This document shows, piece after piece, positions 16,793 to 25,132 of a stretch of 64,000 nucleotides of DNA. Under the pieces are notes generated by a model, which searched no databases, had not been told where the DNA came from, and saw nothing but the letters and a program-made list of their open reading frames with translations. The DNA is from Nitrobacter hamburgensis X14 (GTDB taxonomy: Bacteria; Pseudomonadota; Alphaproteobacteria; Rhizobiales; Xanthobacteraceae), in assembly GCF_000013885.1 (NCBI RefSeq), contig NC_007964.1:2342001-2406000 (forward strand), read 5' to 3'. A program made the translations under genes and the position numbers. The stretch's first letter is position 1, and the number at the start of each line of letters is the position of its first letter.

Positions 16793-18923
16793 GGCCGGAC
16801 AAACTCGGGTTCGTCATGAAATAGTTATGCAGGTTGAAGGGCTCCTCACCCTTCGCGGCCTTCATACGCGTTGATGATCCATCCGGCAATAACTGCCAGC
16901 TCTGTTCGGTATCCTTCAGGTTCGCGACCATGATCTGCTCGAGAACCTGCTGATGCACCGTCGCATTTTGCAACGGGCACAGCACTTCGACGCGCCGGTC
17001 GAGGTTGCGCGGCATCATGTCGGCGGACGAGATATACACAGCGGCCTTCGGTCCGGGCATGTTCTGCCCCATTCCAAAACAGTAAATCCGGCCGTGTTCC
17101 AGAAACCGGCCGATCACGGACTTGACGCGAATGTTTTCCGACAATCCGGGAACCCCAGGTCGCAGACAGCAAATGCCGCGTACAATCAGCTCCACTGAGA
17201 CACCGGCCTGGGACGCTTCATACAGCGCATCGATGATATCGGGATCGACCAGCGCATTCATCTTCATCCAGATCGCGGCCGGCTTGCCGTGGCGGGCGAA
17301 ACCGGTTTCGTCGCGAATGTGGTCGAGAATCCGGTTGCGCAAGGTCAGCGGCGACACCGCCATCTTCTCGATGTCCCTCGGCTCCGCGTAGCCCGTGATG
17401 TAATTGAACACGCGCGCCGCATCGCGGCCGATGATCGGGTCCGATGTAAAGTACGACAGGTCGGTATAGATGCGCGCGGTCACCGGGTGATAGTTGCCGG
17501 TACCGGTGTGAACGTAAGTCGCGAGACTGCTGCCTTCCCGGCGCACCACCAGCGACAGCTTGGCGTGCGTCTTCAGTTCGAGGAAACCGTAAACCACCTG
17601 CACGCCGGCGCGCTCGAGGTCACGCGCCCATCGGATGTTGGCTTCTTCATCGAACCGCGCCTTGATCTCGACGAGCGCGGTGACCGACTTGCCCGCCTCC
17701 GCGGCCTCCGCCAGCGCCCGTACGATCGGCGAGTTGTTGGAGGTGCGATAGAGCGTCTGCTTGATCGCAACGACGTCAGGATCGCGCGCGGCCTGCTGCA
17801 GAAACTGCACGACGACGTCGAACGATTCATAAGGATGATGAACGATCAGGTCCTTCTGCCGGATCGCAGCGAACACGTCGCCGCCGTGATCGCGCACGCG
17901 CTCGGGATGGCGCGGGACGTACGGCGCGAATTCAAGGTCGGGCCGGTCGAGCCGTGTCAGTTGCGACAGTTCGTTCATGGCCAAGACGCCGTCCACCAGC
18001 AACACTTCGTCGTCGGCAGCCGATAACGCCCGCTGAACGAATGCACGCAGCTCGGCCGGCATTGCGGCTTCGATTTCAAGCCGGATGACCGAGCCGCGAC
18101 GGCGGCGCTTCAATGCGGTCTCGAACAGGCGAACCAGATCTTCCGCCTCTTCCTCGATCTCCAGCTCAGAGTCCCGGATGATGCGAAACGCGCCCTGCCC
18201 CTTAACGGAGTAGCCTGGAAACAGCCGGCCGATGAACAGGCTGGTGGCACCCTCAAGCGTGATCACCCTGACGGGGTCGTCCTTGCCGGTCGGCGGCAGC
18301 CGCAGAAACCGGTCGATCTTGCCGGGCATACGGATCAGCGCATTCATCGGCTTGCCGTCAGAGGCGCGCGCGAGCTGCAGTGCGACGGTAAAACCAAGAC
18401 TTGGGATGAATGGAAACGGATGGGCCGGATCGATGGCAAGCGGCGTCAGCAAGGGGAAGATATTGCGAAGAAAGTGATCCGCAATCCAGGTCCGCTCAGC
18501 CTTGGTGACGTCCTTGCCGTCGATCAGGACGATGCCGACCTCGGTCAGCACGTTGCGCAGATCCCGCCAGATCGCCTGTTGATCGCTCGCGAGATTCGAG
18601 ACGGTTTCGTTGATGAGAACGAGTTGCTCCGACGGCGTCAGCCCATCCGGACTACGCTCCGCGATTCCCTCCCGCACCTGCGCCTTGATGCCGGCGACAC
18701 GCACCATAAAGAACTCGTCAAGGTTATTGGCGGAAATCGACAGGAAGCGGACGCGTTCGAGCGCGGGATGGCGGGGATTGACCGACTCCTCAAGCACGCG
18801 GCGATTGAAATTCAGCCAGGACAGCTCTCGATTGATGAACCGTTCCGGGCTGGTCCGGATTGCGAAATCGGGTTCCGGATCTATCTTTTTCTCTTCAATA
18901 ACAATAGCTTGAACTAATTCCAT
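16722..18923 (-). CDS. ppk: Polyphosphate kinase 1
   Basis: 733 residues from Met at 18923 (MELVQAIVIEEKKID); longer in-frame starts up to 19094 read into hdaA and are rejected. PPK1 signatures: the N-terminal RFINRELSWLNFNRRVLEE, the autophosphorylated His region YVHTGTGNYHPVTARIYTD and a second PLD-like motif with YISSADMMPRNLDRRVEVL. It polymerises ATP gamma-phosphate into polyphosphate. Downstream ppx overlaps its end; hdaA ends 140 bases upstream on the same strand. The three genes probably form one unit. Confidence 0.96.
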   Translation of the reverse strand: MELVQAIVIEEKKIDPEPDFAIRTSPERFINRELSWLNFNRRVLEESVNPRHPALERVRFLSISANNLDEFFMVRVAGIKAQVREGIAERSPDGLTPSEQLVLINETVSNLASDQQAIWRDLRNVLTEVGIVLIDGKDVTKAERTWIADHFLRNIFPLLTPLAIDPAHPFPFIPSLGFTVALQLARASDGKPMNALIRMPGKIDRFLRLPPTGKDDPVRVITLEGATSLFIGRLFPGYSVKGQGAFRIIRDSELEIEEEAEDLVRLFETALKRRRRGSVIRLEIEAAMPAELRAFVQRALSAADDEVLLVDGVLAMNELSQLTRLDRPDLEFAPYVPRHPERVRDHGGDVFAAIRQKDLIVHHPYESFDVVVQFLQQAARDPDVVAIKQTLYRTSNNSPIVRALAEAAEAGKSVTALVEIKARFDEEANIRWARDLERAGVQVVYGFLELKTHAKLSLVVRREGSSLATYVHTGTGNYHPVTARIYTDLSYFTSDPIIGRDAARVFNYITGYAEPRDIEKMAVSPLTLRNRILDHIRDETGFARHGKPAAIWMKMNALVDPDIIDALYEASQAGVSVELIVRGICCLRPGVPGLSENIRVKSVIGRFLEHGRIYCFGMGQNMPGPKAAVYISSADMMPRNLDRRVEVLCPLQNATVHQQVLEQIMVANLKDTEQSWQLLPDGSSTRMKAAKGEEPFNLHNYFMTNPSLSGRGKSLKESSPRRLTRRAERQPSA

Positions 18924-19062
18924 TGATATGTCGGTCCATATCCTCATCGGGTCGCGCGGCAACACGCGCAAACAGTGGCAAACTCTGGGCCAACTCCATG
19001 ACGTTTCAATGACATTGACGTTCCGGAAGGCCGGTGCGTCAAGGGCGGCCGGGCAAGATCGC

Positions 19063-19767
19063 TCAGTCGTGATTCCGCAGCAATTCGGCGGCAAGCGCGC
19101 GCGTCACCGGCCTGCCAAGCCGCAGCGATTCGGCATCGAGCCGTTCGATGGCGTGGCGGGCGGCAGCAAACGAGCGCTCGGTCCGCGTTGCGATAAAATG
19201 GACAACCGTCTCGTCGATGCTCATCTGGCGGTCCGCGCAGAACTTGATAATCAGCGCCCGGAGCAACTGATCGTCGGGCGGCATCAGCGTTACGACGGGC
19301 ACCGCGCGAAGCCGCGACTGAAGGTCGCGCAACCCGATCTCGATGGCGGCCGGAGGCACCCGCGCCGTCATCAGCACGAACGCGCCGTCCTCGCGGGCGA
19401 GATTCATCAGGTGAAACAGCGCAAGCTCGTCGAAGGCATGCGGATTGATATCCTCAACGACGAGCGCCCCTGTCGCCAGCGCTCCCGGCACCGCCGCCGC
19501 AGTCAGGCCGTGCGCGCTTATGGAACGCGCGCCCGCCTGCTCCGCCCAGATCGTCGCCAGATGGCTCTTGCCGCAACCTTCAGGGCCGGCAAGCAGCATG
19601 ACCCGGTTCGGCCATTCCGGCCAACTCTCGATCAGCGACAGCGCCGCCGCGTTCGCGGGACCTTCGAGAAAATCGTCCCGCGAAAGGCTTTCCGCGTGCG
19701 GCAGCACGAATGCAAGCTGACGGGGTCGGGGGCGGCCTGCCACGCATCTACTCCATGCCGGAACCAA
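19063..19767 (-). CDS. hdaA: HdaA, DnaA-related regulatory inactivation protein
   Basis: 234 residues. It is a single AAA+ module similar to DnaA domain III without the DNA-binding domain. Walker A is GPEGCGKSHLA, Walker B is VVEDINPH, and a sensor-type Arg lies near LRDLQSRLRA. The N terminus RQLAFVLPH resembles the clamp-binding motif of Hda proteins (QLxLxFP-like) in weakened form. HdaA with the sliding clamp stimulates DnaA-ATP hydrolysis and so limits re-initiation of replication. The context (pgsA-like upstream, ppk-ppx downstream) is the usual alphaproteobacterial one. Confidence 0.9.
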   Translation of the reverse strand: MVPAWSRCVAGRPRPRQLAFVLPHAESLSRDDFLEGPANAAALSLIESWPEWPNRVMLLAGPEGCGKSHLATIWAEQAGARSISAHGLTAAAVPGALATGALVVEDINPHAFDELALFHLMNLAREDGAFVLMTARVPPAAIEIGLRDLQSRLRAVPVVTLMPPDDQLLRALIIKFCADRQMSIDETVVHFIATRTERSFAAARHAIERLDAESLRLGRPVTRALAAELLRNHD

Positions 19768-19794
19768 CTCGCGCCTGCCGTCGAGCGGTGGTCG

Positions 19795-20337
19795 TCAGCT
19801 TTGCTCGATGGTGCTCATGTGGCGCACCCACTCGACGACATAGAAGGCGACTGAAAGCAAGGTCAAGACCGCGACGATAGCCATGAGAATAGCCTCGTAG
19901 GGCGAGGAATCGAATCCGAAGCCTAGCGCCGCCAGCACCAGTGCAGCGAACGCAACCTGCGCTCCCGTATTGAGCTTCGAGACCATCAGCGGCTTCATGG
20001 GAATCGGCTTATCGAACAGCCACGACACGATCACGGCGCCGACGATCATGATGTCGCGTGAGACCACCAGGATGACAAGCCAGCGGGGAACGGCGCCCCA
20101 GATGCCGAGCGCCACAAAGATCGAGACCAGCAGCGCCTTGTCGGCCAGGGGATCCAGAAGCGCTCCCAGTTCGCTGGCCATATTGAAGCGCTTGGCGAGA
20201 AATCCGTCCACCGCATCGCTGACGCCGGCGATCACAAAGATCGCAAAGGCGATTTCCATCTGATTGGAGGCGATAGCCCAGACGATGATCGGCACCAGCA
20301 GAATACGGCCGAGTGTAATAATGTTCGGAATGCTCAC
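19795..20337 (-). CDS. CDP-alcohol phosphatidyltransferase family membrane protein
   Basis: 180 residues with several membrane helices (IPNIITLGRILLVPIIVWAI, AFAIFVIAGVSDAVDG, WLVILVVSRDIMIVGAV, IVAVLTLLSVAFYVVEW). The CDP-alcohol signature is present as DAVDGFLAKR...ALLDPLADK, matching DxxDGxxAR...GxxxDxxxD with AK in place of AR. PgsA-like members make phosphatidylglycerophosphate; others use different alcohols, and the variant motif leaves the substrate open. It starts the minus-strand run toward hdaA (27 bases apart) and is divergent from purM. Confidence 0.85.
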   Translation of the reverse strand: MSIPNIITLGRILLVPIIVWAIASNQMEIAFAIFVIAGVSDAVDGFLAKRFNMASELGALLDPLADKALLVSIFVALGIWGAVPRWLVILVVSRDIMIVGAVIVSWLFDKPIPMKPLMVSKLNTGAQVAFAALVLAALGFGFDSSPYEAILMAIVAVLTLLSVAFYVVEWVRHMSTIEQS

Positions 20338-20509
20338 GCGACGCTTCCCGCCTCCGGCCCGTTTCCGCGCAAGCGGCTCGGGGATTCGAGGCTTCCGCTG
20401 CCCGGATCAACCTCTTGTCTACATAGTATATGCTGGCGGGGCTTTGCGGGCCATTGCGCGGGTCCGGAATCCGACGTAACCAGCCGGAAAATTGTTCGGA
20501 CGCTATTGC

Positions 20510-21580
20510 ATGACCGACCGGAAGAACGGCCTTACCTATGCCGATGCAGGCGTCGATATCGACGCCGGCAACCGGCTGGTTGACCTCATCAAGCCAATGG
20601 TGCGCGCCACCGCCCGCGCAGGCGCGGATGCCGAAATCGGCGGATTCGGCGGACTGTTCGACCTCAAGGCCGCCGGATTCACGGACCCGGTTCTGGTCGC
20701 GGCCAACGACGGCGTGGGAACCAAGGTCAAGATTGCGATCGAAACCGGGATACACGACACCATCGGGATCGATCTCGTCGCCATGTCCGTCAACGATCTC
20801 GTCGTGCAAGGCGCGGAGCCCCTGTTCTTCCTCGACTATTTTGCCTGCGGCAAACTCGATCCCGAGGTTGCGTCGGCGATCGTGGCCGGCATCGCGGTCG
20901 GTTGCCGGGAGGCGGGTTGCGCCCTGATCGGCGGCGAAACGGCCGAAATGCCGGGCCTCTACAAGGACGGAGACTACGATCTGGCGGGCTTCGCAGTCGG
21001 CGCGGCCGAACGCGGCACCTTGCTGCCCGGCCGCGATATCGCCGCCGGCGATGCGGTGATCGGGCTCGCTTCGTCCGGCGTCCATTCCAACGGCTATTCG
21101 CTGGTCCGGAAGATCGTCGAGGCTTCGGGGCTGGGCTTCAGCGTCCCTGCCCCATTTGCACCGGTCACCACGCTGGGCGGCGCGCTGCTGACGCCGACCC
21201 GGCTCTACGTCAAATCCTGCCTGCGCGCGATCCGCGAAACCGGCGCGGTGAAGGGGCTTGCTCACATCACCGGCGGCGGCTTCACCGACAACATTCCCCG
21301 CGTGCTGCCCAAACATCTCGGCATCCGCATCGATCTCTCCAGGTTGACGGTGCTGCCTGTGTTCAAATGGTTGGCGAGGCAAGGCGGCATCGCCGAATTG
21401 GAATTGCTGCGAACCTTCAACTGCGGCGTCGGAATGATCGCGATCGTGCGGCGCGACGCGGTCGAGCAGGTCGTGGACGTGCTGACGCAGGCCGGCGAAA
21501 GAGTCGCGCCGCTCGGTAGCGTTATCGAGGCCAGCGGCGACCGCGTCGTTTACGACAACCACCTCGATCTCGCGATGTAA
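20510..21580 (+). CDS. purM: Phosphoribosylformylglycinamidine cyclo-ligase
   Basis: 356 residues from ATG 20510 (MTDRKNGLTYADAGVDIDAGN); the TTG at 20492 is not needed. Family landmarks are GVGTKVKIA, VNDLVVQGAEPLFFLDYFA, IGGETAEMPG and GVHSNGYSLVRK. The enzyme makes aminoimidazole ribotide from FGAM and ATP in purine synthesis. purN follows after 10 bases, so the two form an operon. The promoter should lie in the 172-base divergent region shared with the CDP-alcohol transferase gene. Confidence 0.97.
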   Translation: MTDRKNGLTYADAGVDIDAGNRLVDLIKPMVRATARAGADAEIGGFGGLFDLKAAGFTDPVLVAANDGVGTKVKIAIETGIHDTIGIDLVAMSVNDLVVQGAEPLFFLDYFACGKLDPEVASAIVAGIAVGCREAGCALIGGETAEMPGLYKDGDYDLAGFAVGAAERGTLLPGRDIAAGDAVIGLASSGVHSNGYSLVRKIVEASGLGFSVPAPFAPVTTLGGALLTPTRLYVKSCLRAIRETGAVKGLAHITGGGFTDNIPRVLPKHLGIRIDLSRLTVLPVFKWLARQGGIAELELLRTFNCGVGMIAIVRRDAVEQVVDVLTQAGERVAPLGSVIEASGDRVVYDNHLDLAM

Positions 21581-21590
21581 GGCAGAGACG

Positions 21591-22241
21591 ATGAAGCGCG
21601 TCGCAATCCTGATTTCCGGGCGCGGATCGAACATGACGGCGCTGGTAGAAGCTGCCAAGGCCGAGGGTTTCCCGGCTGAAACTGCCGTCGTTATTTCCAA
21701 CAAGTCCGGCGCGGAGGGCCTCGCCAGAGCCCGGGCGGCCGGCATCGCTACCCTCGTCATCGAAAGCAAATCGTTCGGCAAGGACCGCGCGGCGTTCGAA
21801 ACCAGGCTGCAATCGGCGCTGGATGAAAACCGCATCGAGTTGATCTGCCTCGCCGGTTTCATGCGGCTGTTCACCGCCGAATTCGTCCAGCGCTGGCATG
21901 GACGGATGCTCAACATTCATCCGTCGCTGCTGCCGTCGTTTCCCGGCCTCGATCCTCACGGCCAGGCCTTGCGTGCCGGCGTGAAGATCTCCGGCGCAAC
22001 CGTCCATTTCGTCATTGCGGAAACCGATGCCGGCCCCATTGTCATGCAGGGCGCGGTCGCCGTGCGAGGCGACGACACGGCAGAGACGCTGGCCGCGCGC
22101 GTGCTGGAGATCGAGCATCGCATCTACCCGGACGCGTTGCGGCTTGTCGCAAGTGGCGGCACGCGACTTGATGGCGATATCTGCAAGACGTCGGCAAATG
22201 CCAGTCCGGACGACAGCCTGATTTCGCCATCGGTGATCTAA
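21591..22241 (+). CDS. purN: Phosphoribosylglycinamide formyltransferase
   Basis: 216 residues, standard for PurN. Visible motifs are the N-terminal VAILISGRGSNMTALVEA, the active-site MLNIHPSLLPSFPG and GATVHFVIAETDAGPIV, which carries the catalytic Asn/His/Asp set of the formyltransferase fold. It formylates GAR using 10-formyl-tetrahydrofolate. It is the second gene of the purM-purN operon and is followed by a hairpin between convergent genes. Confidence 0.97.
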   Translation: MKRVAILISGRGSNMTALVEAAKAEGFPAETAVVISNKSGAEGLARARAAGIATLVIESKSFGKDRAAFETRLQSALDENRIELICLAGFMRLFTAEFVQRWHGRMLNIHPSLLPSFPGLDPHGQALRAGVKISGATVHFVIAETDAGPIVMQGAVAVRGDDTAETLAARVLEIEHRIYPDALRLVASGGTRLDGDICKTSANASPDDSLISPSVI

Positions 22242-22268
22242 CCGGACCCGGACCGGACAAGAACGAAT

Positions 22269-22291
22269 TCCCCCGGCTTGCGACCGGGGGA
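22269..22291. terminator. Hairpin between purN and cspA (bidirectional)
   Basis: TCCCCCGG / CCGGGGGA arms with a 7-base loop lie 28 bases after the purN stop and before the convergent cold-shock gene. There is no long T-run on either side, so termination by this hairpin is plausible but not certain. Confidence 0.55.
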
Positions 22292-22334
22292 GCGCACGTT
22301 ACAACGGCCCGCACAATCGCGGGAACGTGATGAA

Positions 22335-22538
22335 TTATGAGACCTTCAGATTTTCGGCGGAGGTCTTGCCGCGATTTTCGACCAGGTCGTATTCGATAAC
22401 CTGATTTTCATTGAGAGTACTGAGGCCAGCGCGCTCAACCGCAGAGATGTGAACGAATACGTCCCTATCATCGTTCATTGGTTTGATGAATCCATACCCC
22501 TTCGTCGGGTTGAACCATTTGACGGTGCCCTTCTGCAT
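22335..22538 (-). CDS. cspA: Cold-shock protein, CspA family
   Basis: 67 residues from ATG at 22538 (MQKGTVKWFNPTKGYGFIKP); a longer frame to 22772 is not coding because it precedes the conserved N terminus. RNP1 (KGYGFIKP) and RNP2 (DVFVHI) RNA-binding motifs are intact. It is a single OB-fold RNA chaperone in the cytosol. A long upstream leader without ORFs (22539-22800) fits the structured 5' UTRs of csp genes. This is one of three cold-shock-domain loci in the window. Confidence 0.95.
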   Translation of the reverse strand: MQKGTVKWFNPTKGYGFIKPMNDDRDVFVHISAVERAGLSTLNENQVIEYDLVENRGKTSAENLKVS

Positions 22539-22897
22539 CGTCTGTCTCCTGTCTGGGTATAAAAAAGACGCGGCCACGCATCTCGCGTACCACGCCACAA
22601 GCGGGCCTCCTGATCTCTGCTGAACTTCCGAATTGCGAAACGCACAGACGAACGGGCTCAGATCCGATTGTGCGGGGATTGCAACACGAAAATTACCGCT
22701 TAGCAAGTCGTGGCAGGTGATCGTGAAACTGCCCGAACCCGTGGTTTCGAAACAACGAGCCGGCGACCGCACCTGCTGATGATAAAGCGTTTCAACGCCT
22801 CGTGGCGGGGCGCGACCGTTTCAACACCGCCGTCCTTGGCTCGCCGATGGCCCGGCTATCCACATGTTTGATCGCGTTTCAGGACGTGGATGCCGCT
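22539..22897. promoter_or_regulatory. Gene-free gap: probable cspA leader and terC 3' flank
   Basis: There is no supported gene here. The half nearest cspA likely holds its promoter and long leader. Upstream of the start codon AGACAGGAGACAGACG includes a strong Shine-Dalgarno (AGGAGAC). I could not identify a cold box with confidence. Confidence 0.4.
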
Positions 22898-23719
22898 TTA
22901 CTCGGCGGCGACCCGCATTCGGTTGCGCCAGATCGAGCCGGCGATCAGCACGATCATCGCTCCCAGCACGGCACAGAAAATCTCGCCCCCGGTTCCGCCG
23001 GCGGCGAATTGCGGCGCGATGCCGAACCGCGCCAGCACCGCATCCAGGAAGACGCCGGCGCCGGTGTCGAACAGCCCGTGCAGTCGCGGCGCGACCACCG
23101 GATCGGTCGCGATGACCTCCCCTGCGATCCAGCCCAGCAACGCCGCTCCGGCCCACACCAGAAACGGTAGCCGTGTCAGCAGCATCATGATAAGCGCGGC
23201 ACCCACCACGATCAGCGGCACGCTGACGGCCAACCCGATGACCAACAGCAGCAGGCTGCCCTTCGCCGCCGCGGCGACCGCAATCACGTTGTCGAGGCTC
23301 ATGACGAAGTCAGCGACGACCACGACTCGAACGGCGGCCCACAGATTCCGGGCCGCTGCGATCCCCTCCCCGTCCTCTTTTTCCGGCGCCAATAATTTGG
23401 CGGCAATCACCAGCAGCGCGAGCCCTCCGGCCAGCTTGAGGTAGGGCATCCCCATCAAGGTCGTGACGATCCCCGCGAAGACGATGCGGAGGGCGACCGC
23501 GGCAGCGGCCCCAAGCACCACGCCCCAGAGGCGCTGCGGCGGCGCCAGCCCGCGACAGGCAAGCGCGATCACCAGCGCGTTGTCGCCGGACAACAGAACA
23601 TCGATCCAGATGATCTTGCCGACGGCAAGCCAGAAAGCCGGACTCTGCACCTCGCTCCGAAACTCAGCGAAGACCGATGTGATCGCCGCCAGATCGAAGA
23701 TGTGCAGCAGCCAATCCAA
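22898..23719 (-). CDS. TerC family integral membrane protein
   Basis: 273 residues and about seven membrane helices. The TerC/YjbE hallmark acidic motifs are both present: IWIDVLLSGDNALVIALA (residues about 38-55) and DFVMSLDNVIAVAAAAKG (about 136-153). Members export manganese or couple to metal loading of secreted enzymes. The C-terminal part includes a Gly-rich loop and a last helix (CAVLGAMIVLIAGSIW). Single gene. The upstream region is occupied by palindromic repeats rather than a recognisable yybP-ykoY riboswitch. Confidence 0.9.
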   Translation of the reverse strand: MDWLLHIFDLAAITSVFAEFRSEVQSPAFWLAVGKIIWIDVLLSGDNALVIALACRGLAPPQRLWGVVLGAAAAVALRIVFAGIVTTLMGMPYLKLAGGLALLVIAAKLLAPEKEDGEGIAAARNLWAAVRVVVVADFVMSLDNVIAVAAAAKGSLLLLVIGLAVSVPLIVVGAALIMMLLTRLPFLVWAGAALLGWIAGEVIATDPVVAPRLHGLFDTGAGVFLDAVLARFGIAPQFAAGGTGGEIFCAVLGAMIVLIAGSIWRNRMRVAAE

Positions 23720-23741
23720 TGTCCGTCCCTTGCCTCGCCGC

Positions 23742-23817
23742 CTAGTGGTCCGATTCTAACATTTGCATCTCGTTGCGGCAGCAGTTCTTGCAAATGTTGG
23801 AATCAAAGGACCACTAG
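23742..23817. repeat. Palindromic repeat (family C variant) upstream of terC
   Basis: Outer arms CTAGTGGTCC and GGACCACTAG are perfect. Inner arms ACATTTGCA / TGCAAATGT region are also complementary, so about 76 bases can fold into one long hairpin. It sits just upstream of terC and next to a second palindrome, 23831-23909. Both ends carry CTAG. Confidence 0.75.
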
Positions 23818-23830
23818 TAACTATTAGTTT

Positions 23831-23909
23831 CTAGTGGAGTTTTGAATTTGACATTCGCTCGTCGGGTTTGCTGCAAAGTGGGTAGCGAATGTCAAAGTCA
23901 CTCCACTAG
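23831..23909. repeat. Palindromic repeat (family C) abutting the ndk stop
   Basis: Outer arms CTAGTGGAGT and ACTCCACTAG, inner arms TTTGACATTCGCT and AGCGAATGTCAAA. The terminal CTAG includes the ndk TAG stop (complement of 23906-23908). It is the same family as 11073-11146. Confidence 0.75.
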
Positions 23910-24328
23910 CCGACGATCTCGTTGCCTGAGAAGAACTGGGCGATTTCGACCGCAGCGGTCTCGGTCGCGTCCGATCCATGCACGGAGTTTTCACCGACCG
24001 ACGTCGCATGGAGCTTGCGAATGGTGCCGTCGGCCGCCTTGGACGGGTCGGTCGCGCCCATGATCTCACGATGCTTGAGCACGGCGTTCTCGCCTTCGAG
24101 CACCTGCACCACCACGGGACCGGAAATCATGAAGTCGACAAGCTCTCCGAAGAAGGGACGCGCCTTGTGCACGGCGTAAAACGTCTCGGCCTGCTCGCGG
24201 GTCATGCGGATGCGCTTTTGAGCCACGATCCGAAGCCCGGCCTTCTCGATCAGGGCGTTGATCGCGCCGGTCAGGTTTCGCGCGGTTGCGTCCGGCTTGA
24301 GAATCGAAAAGGTGCGTTCAATCGCCAT
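23906..24328 (-). CDS. ndk: Nucleoside diphosphate kinase
   Basis: 140 residues, the family length. Begins AIERTFSILKPDATARN; the catalytic His lies in the segment DPSKAADGTIRKLHATSVGENSVHGSD (NxxHGSD). It transfers the gamma phosphate of ATP to NDPs through a phospho-His in the cytosol. Stop codon TAG is shared with a palindromic repeat. Single-gene unit. Confidence 0.97.
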   Translation of the reverse strand: MAIERTFSILKPDATARNLTGAINALIEKAGLRIVAQKRIRMTREQAETFYAVHKARPFFGELVDFMISGPVVVQVLEGENAVLKHREIMGATDPSKAADGTIRKLHATSVGENSVHGSDATETAAVEIAQFFSGNEIVG

Positions 24329-24626
24329 AATATCGTCCTTGATTTAGCGGTCGTGGGAATTGCGGCGCTTATATCGGCGCGCATCATCGACGGCAAGGAC
24401 GCCCGGTGCGCCGACGCCAGGCCAAAAGCCTTTGCGGGGGGCAATGCGGGGAGCAACCCGCGCCGGGGATCGCGCGGCGCCGAAAATCCGTTAATTTTCG
24501 TGCAATATGGCGACGACAAGGGATAACAAAGCGCGCCCGCGAACGCGTTTTTCACAACGCATGATTGGCGAAGCTGTTATAAGCCCCCCGCACCTGATAT
24601 TGCGATGAACGAACAGGCCTCGATAG

Positions 24627-24974
24627 ATGAGTGGATTCAAGGAGCCCGGCTTCGCTGACCGCCAAAAGGCGGCGCTCGAGGCCCGGAAAAATATTCTCGA
24701 CAAGTTTCGCGCAAAGCCCGGTCCCGACGACCCCGCCGTGAAGCAAAGGCAGGCCGAACGCGAGGCCCTGGCGGCTGCCCGCGACAAGACGCGGCAGGCC
24801 CGCGAAGCCGAGAAGGCCGCGCGAAAAGCCCGCGAGGCAGAGGCCGCTGCGGCCGCCGCCGCACAGCTCGCCCGGGAGAAAGAAGAAGCCGCAGCCGCTG
24901 AGGCCGCGCTCGAGGCCGAGCGCAAGTCAGCGCGCGATGCCCGTTATGCCGCCAGAAAGGAGCGGAAGAAATAG
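24627..24974 (+). CDS. DUF6481-like Ala/Lys/Glu-rich coiled-coil protein
   Basis: 115 residues, starting MSGFKEPGFADRQKAALEA, which matches the conserved N terminus of the small DUF6481 family. Residues 40-115 are an almost pure charged helix (repeated AREAEKAARKA-type heptads) predicted to be coiled coil. No signal peptide or membrane segment is visible. Function unknown; low sequence complexity makes homology searches unreliable beyond the N-terminal 35 residues. Confidence 0.75.
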   Translation: MSGFKEPGFADRQKAALEARKNILDKFRAKPGPDDPAVKQRQAEREALAAARDKTRQAREAEKAARKAREAEAAAAAAAQLAREKEEAAAAEAALEAERKSARDARYAARKERKK

Positions 24975-25132
24975 CCGGCGATACAACGGACGTTGGTCCC
25001 GTACCCATTGCCGTATACCGGCGGCGAAGACGTGCCGGAGACGAATCGGCCTGACGCCGGGTCTGGTCCCTACCTGCGAACAGGGGCTGACGGTAAAATC
25101 GCCGGGACGGAAATTCCGGGCCGTGAAATATA

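Noticed and set aside
20009..21916. 635-residue minus-strand frame opposite purM
   Set aside because: Antisense shadow over purM/purN; no recognisable domains.
22600..23905. Manganese (yybP-ykoY) riboswitch upstream of terC
   Set aside because: The upstream region is filled by two palindromic repeats and I do not see the conserved riboswitch core.
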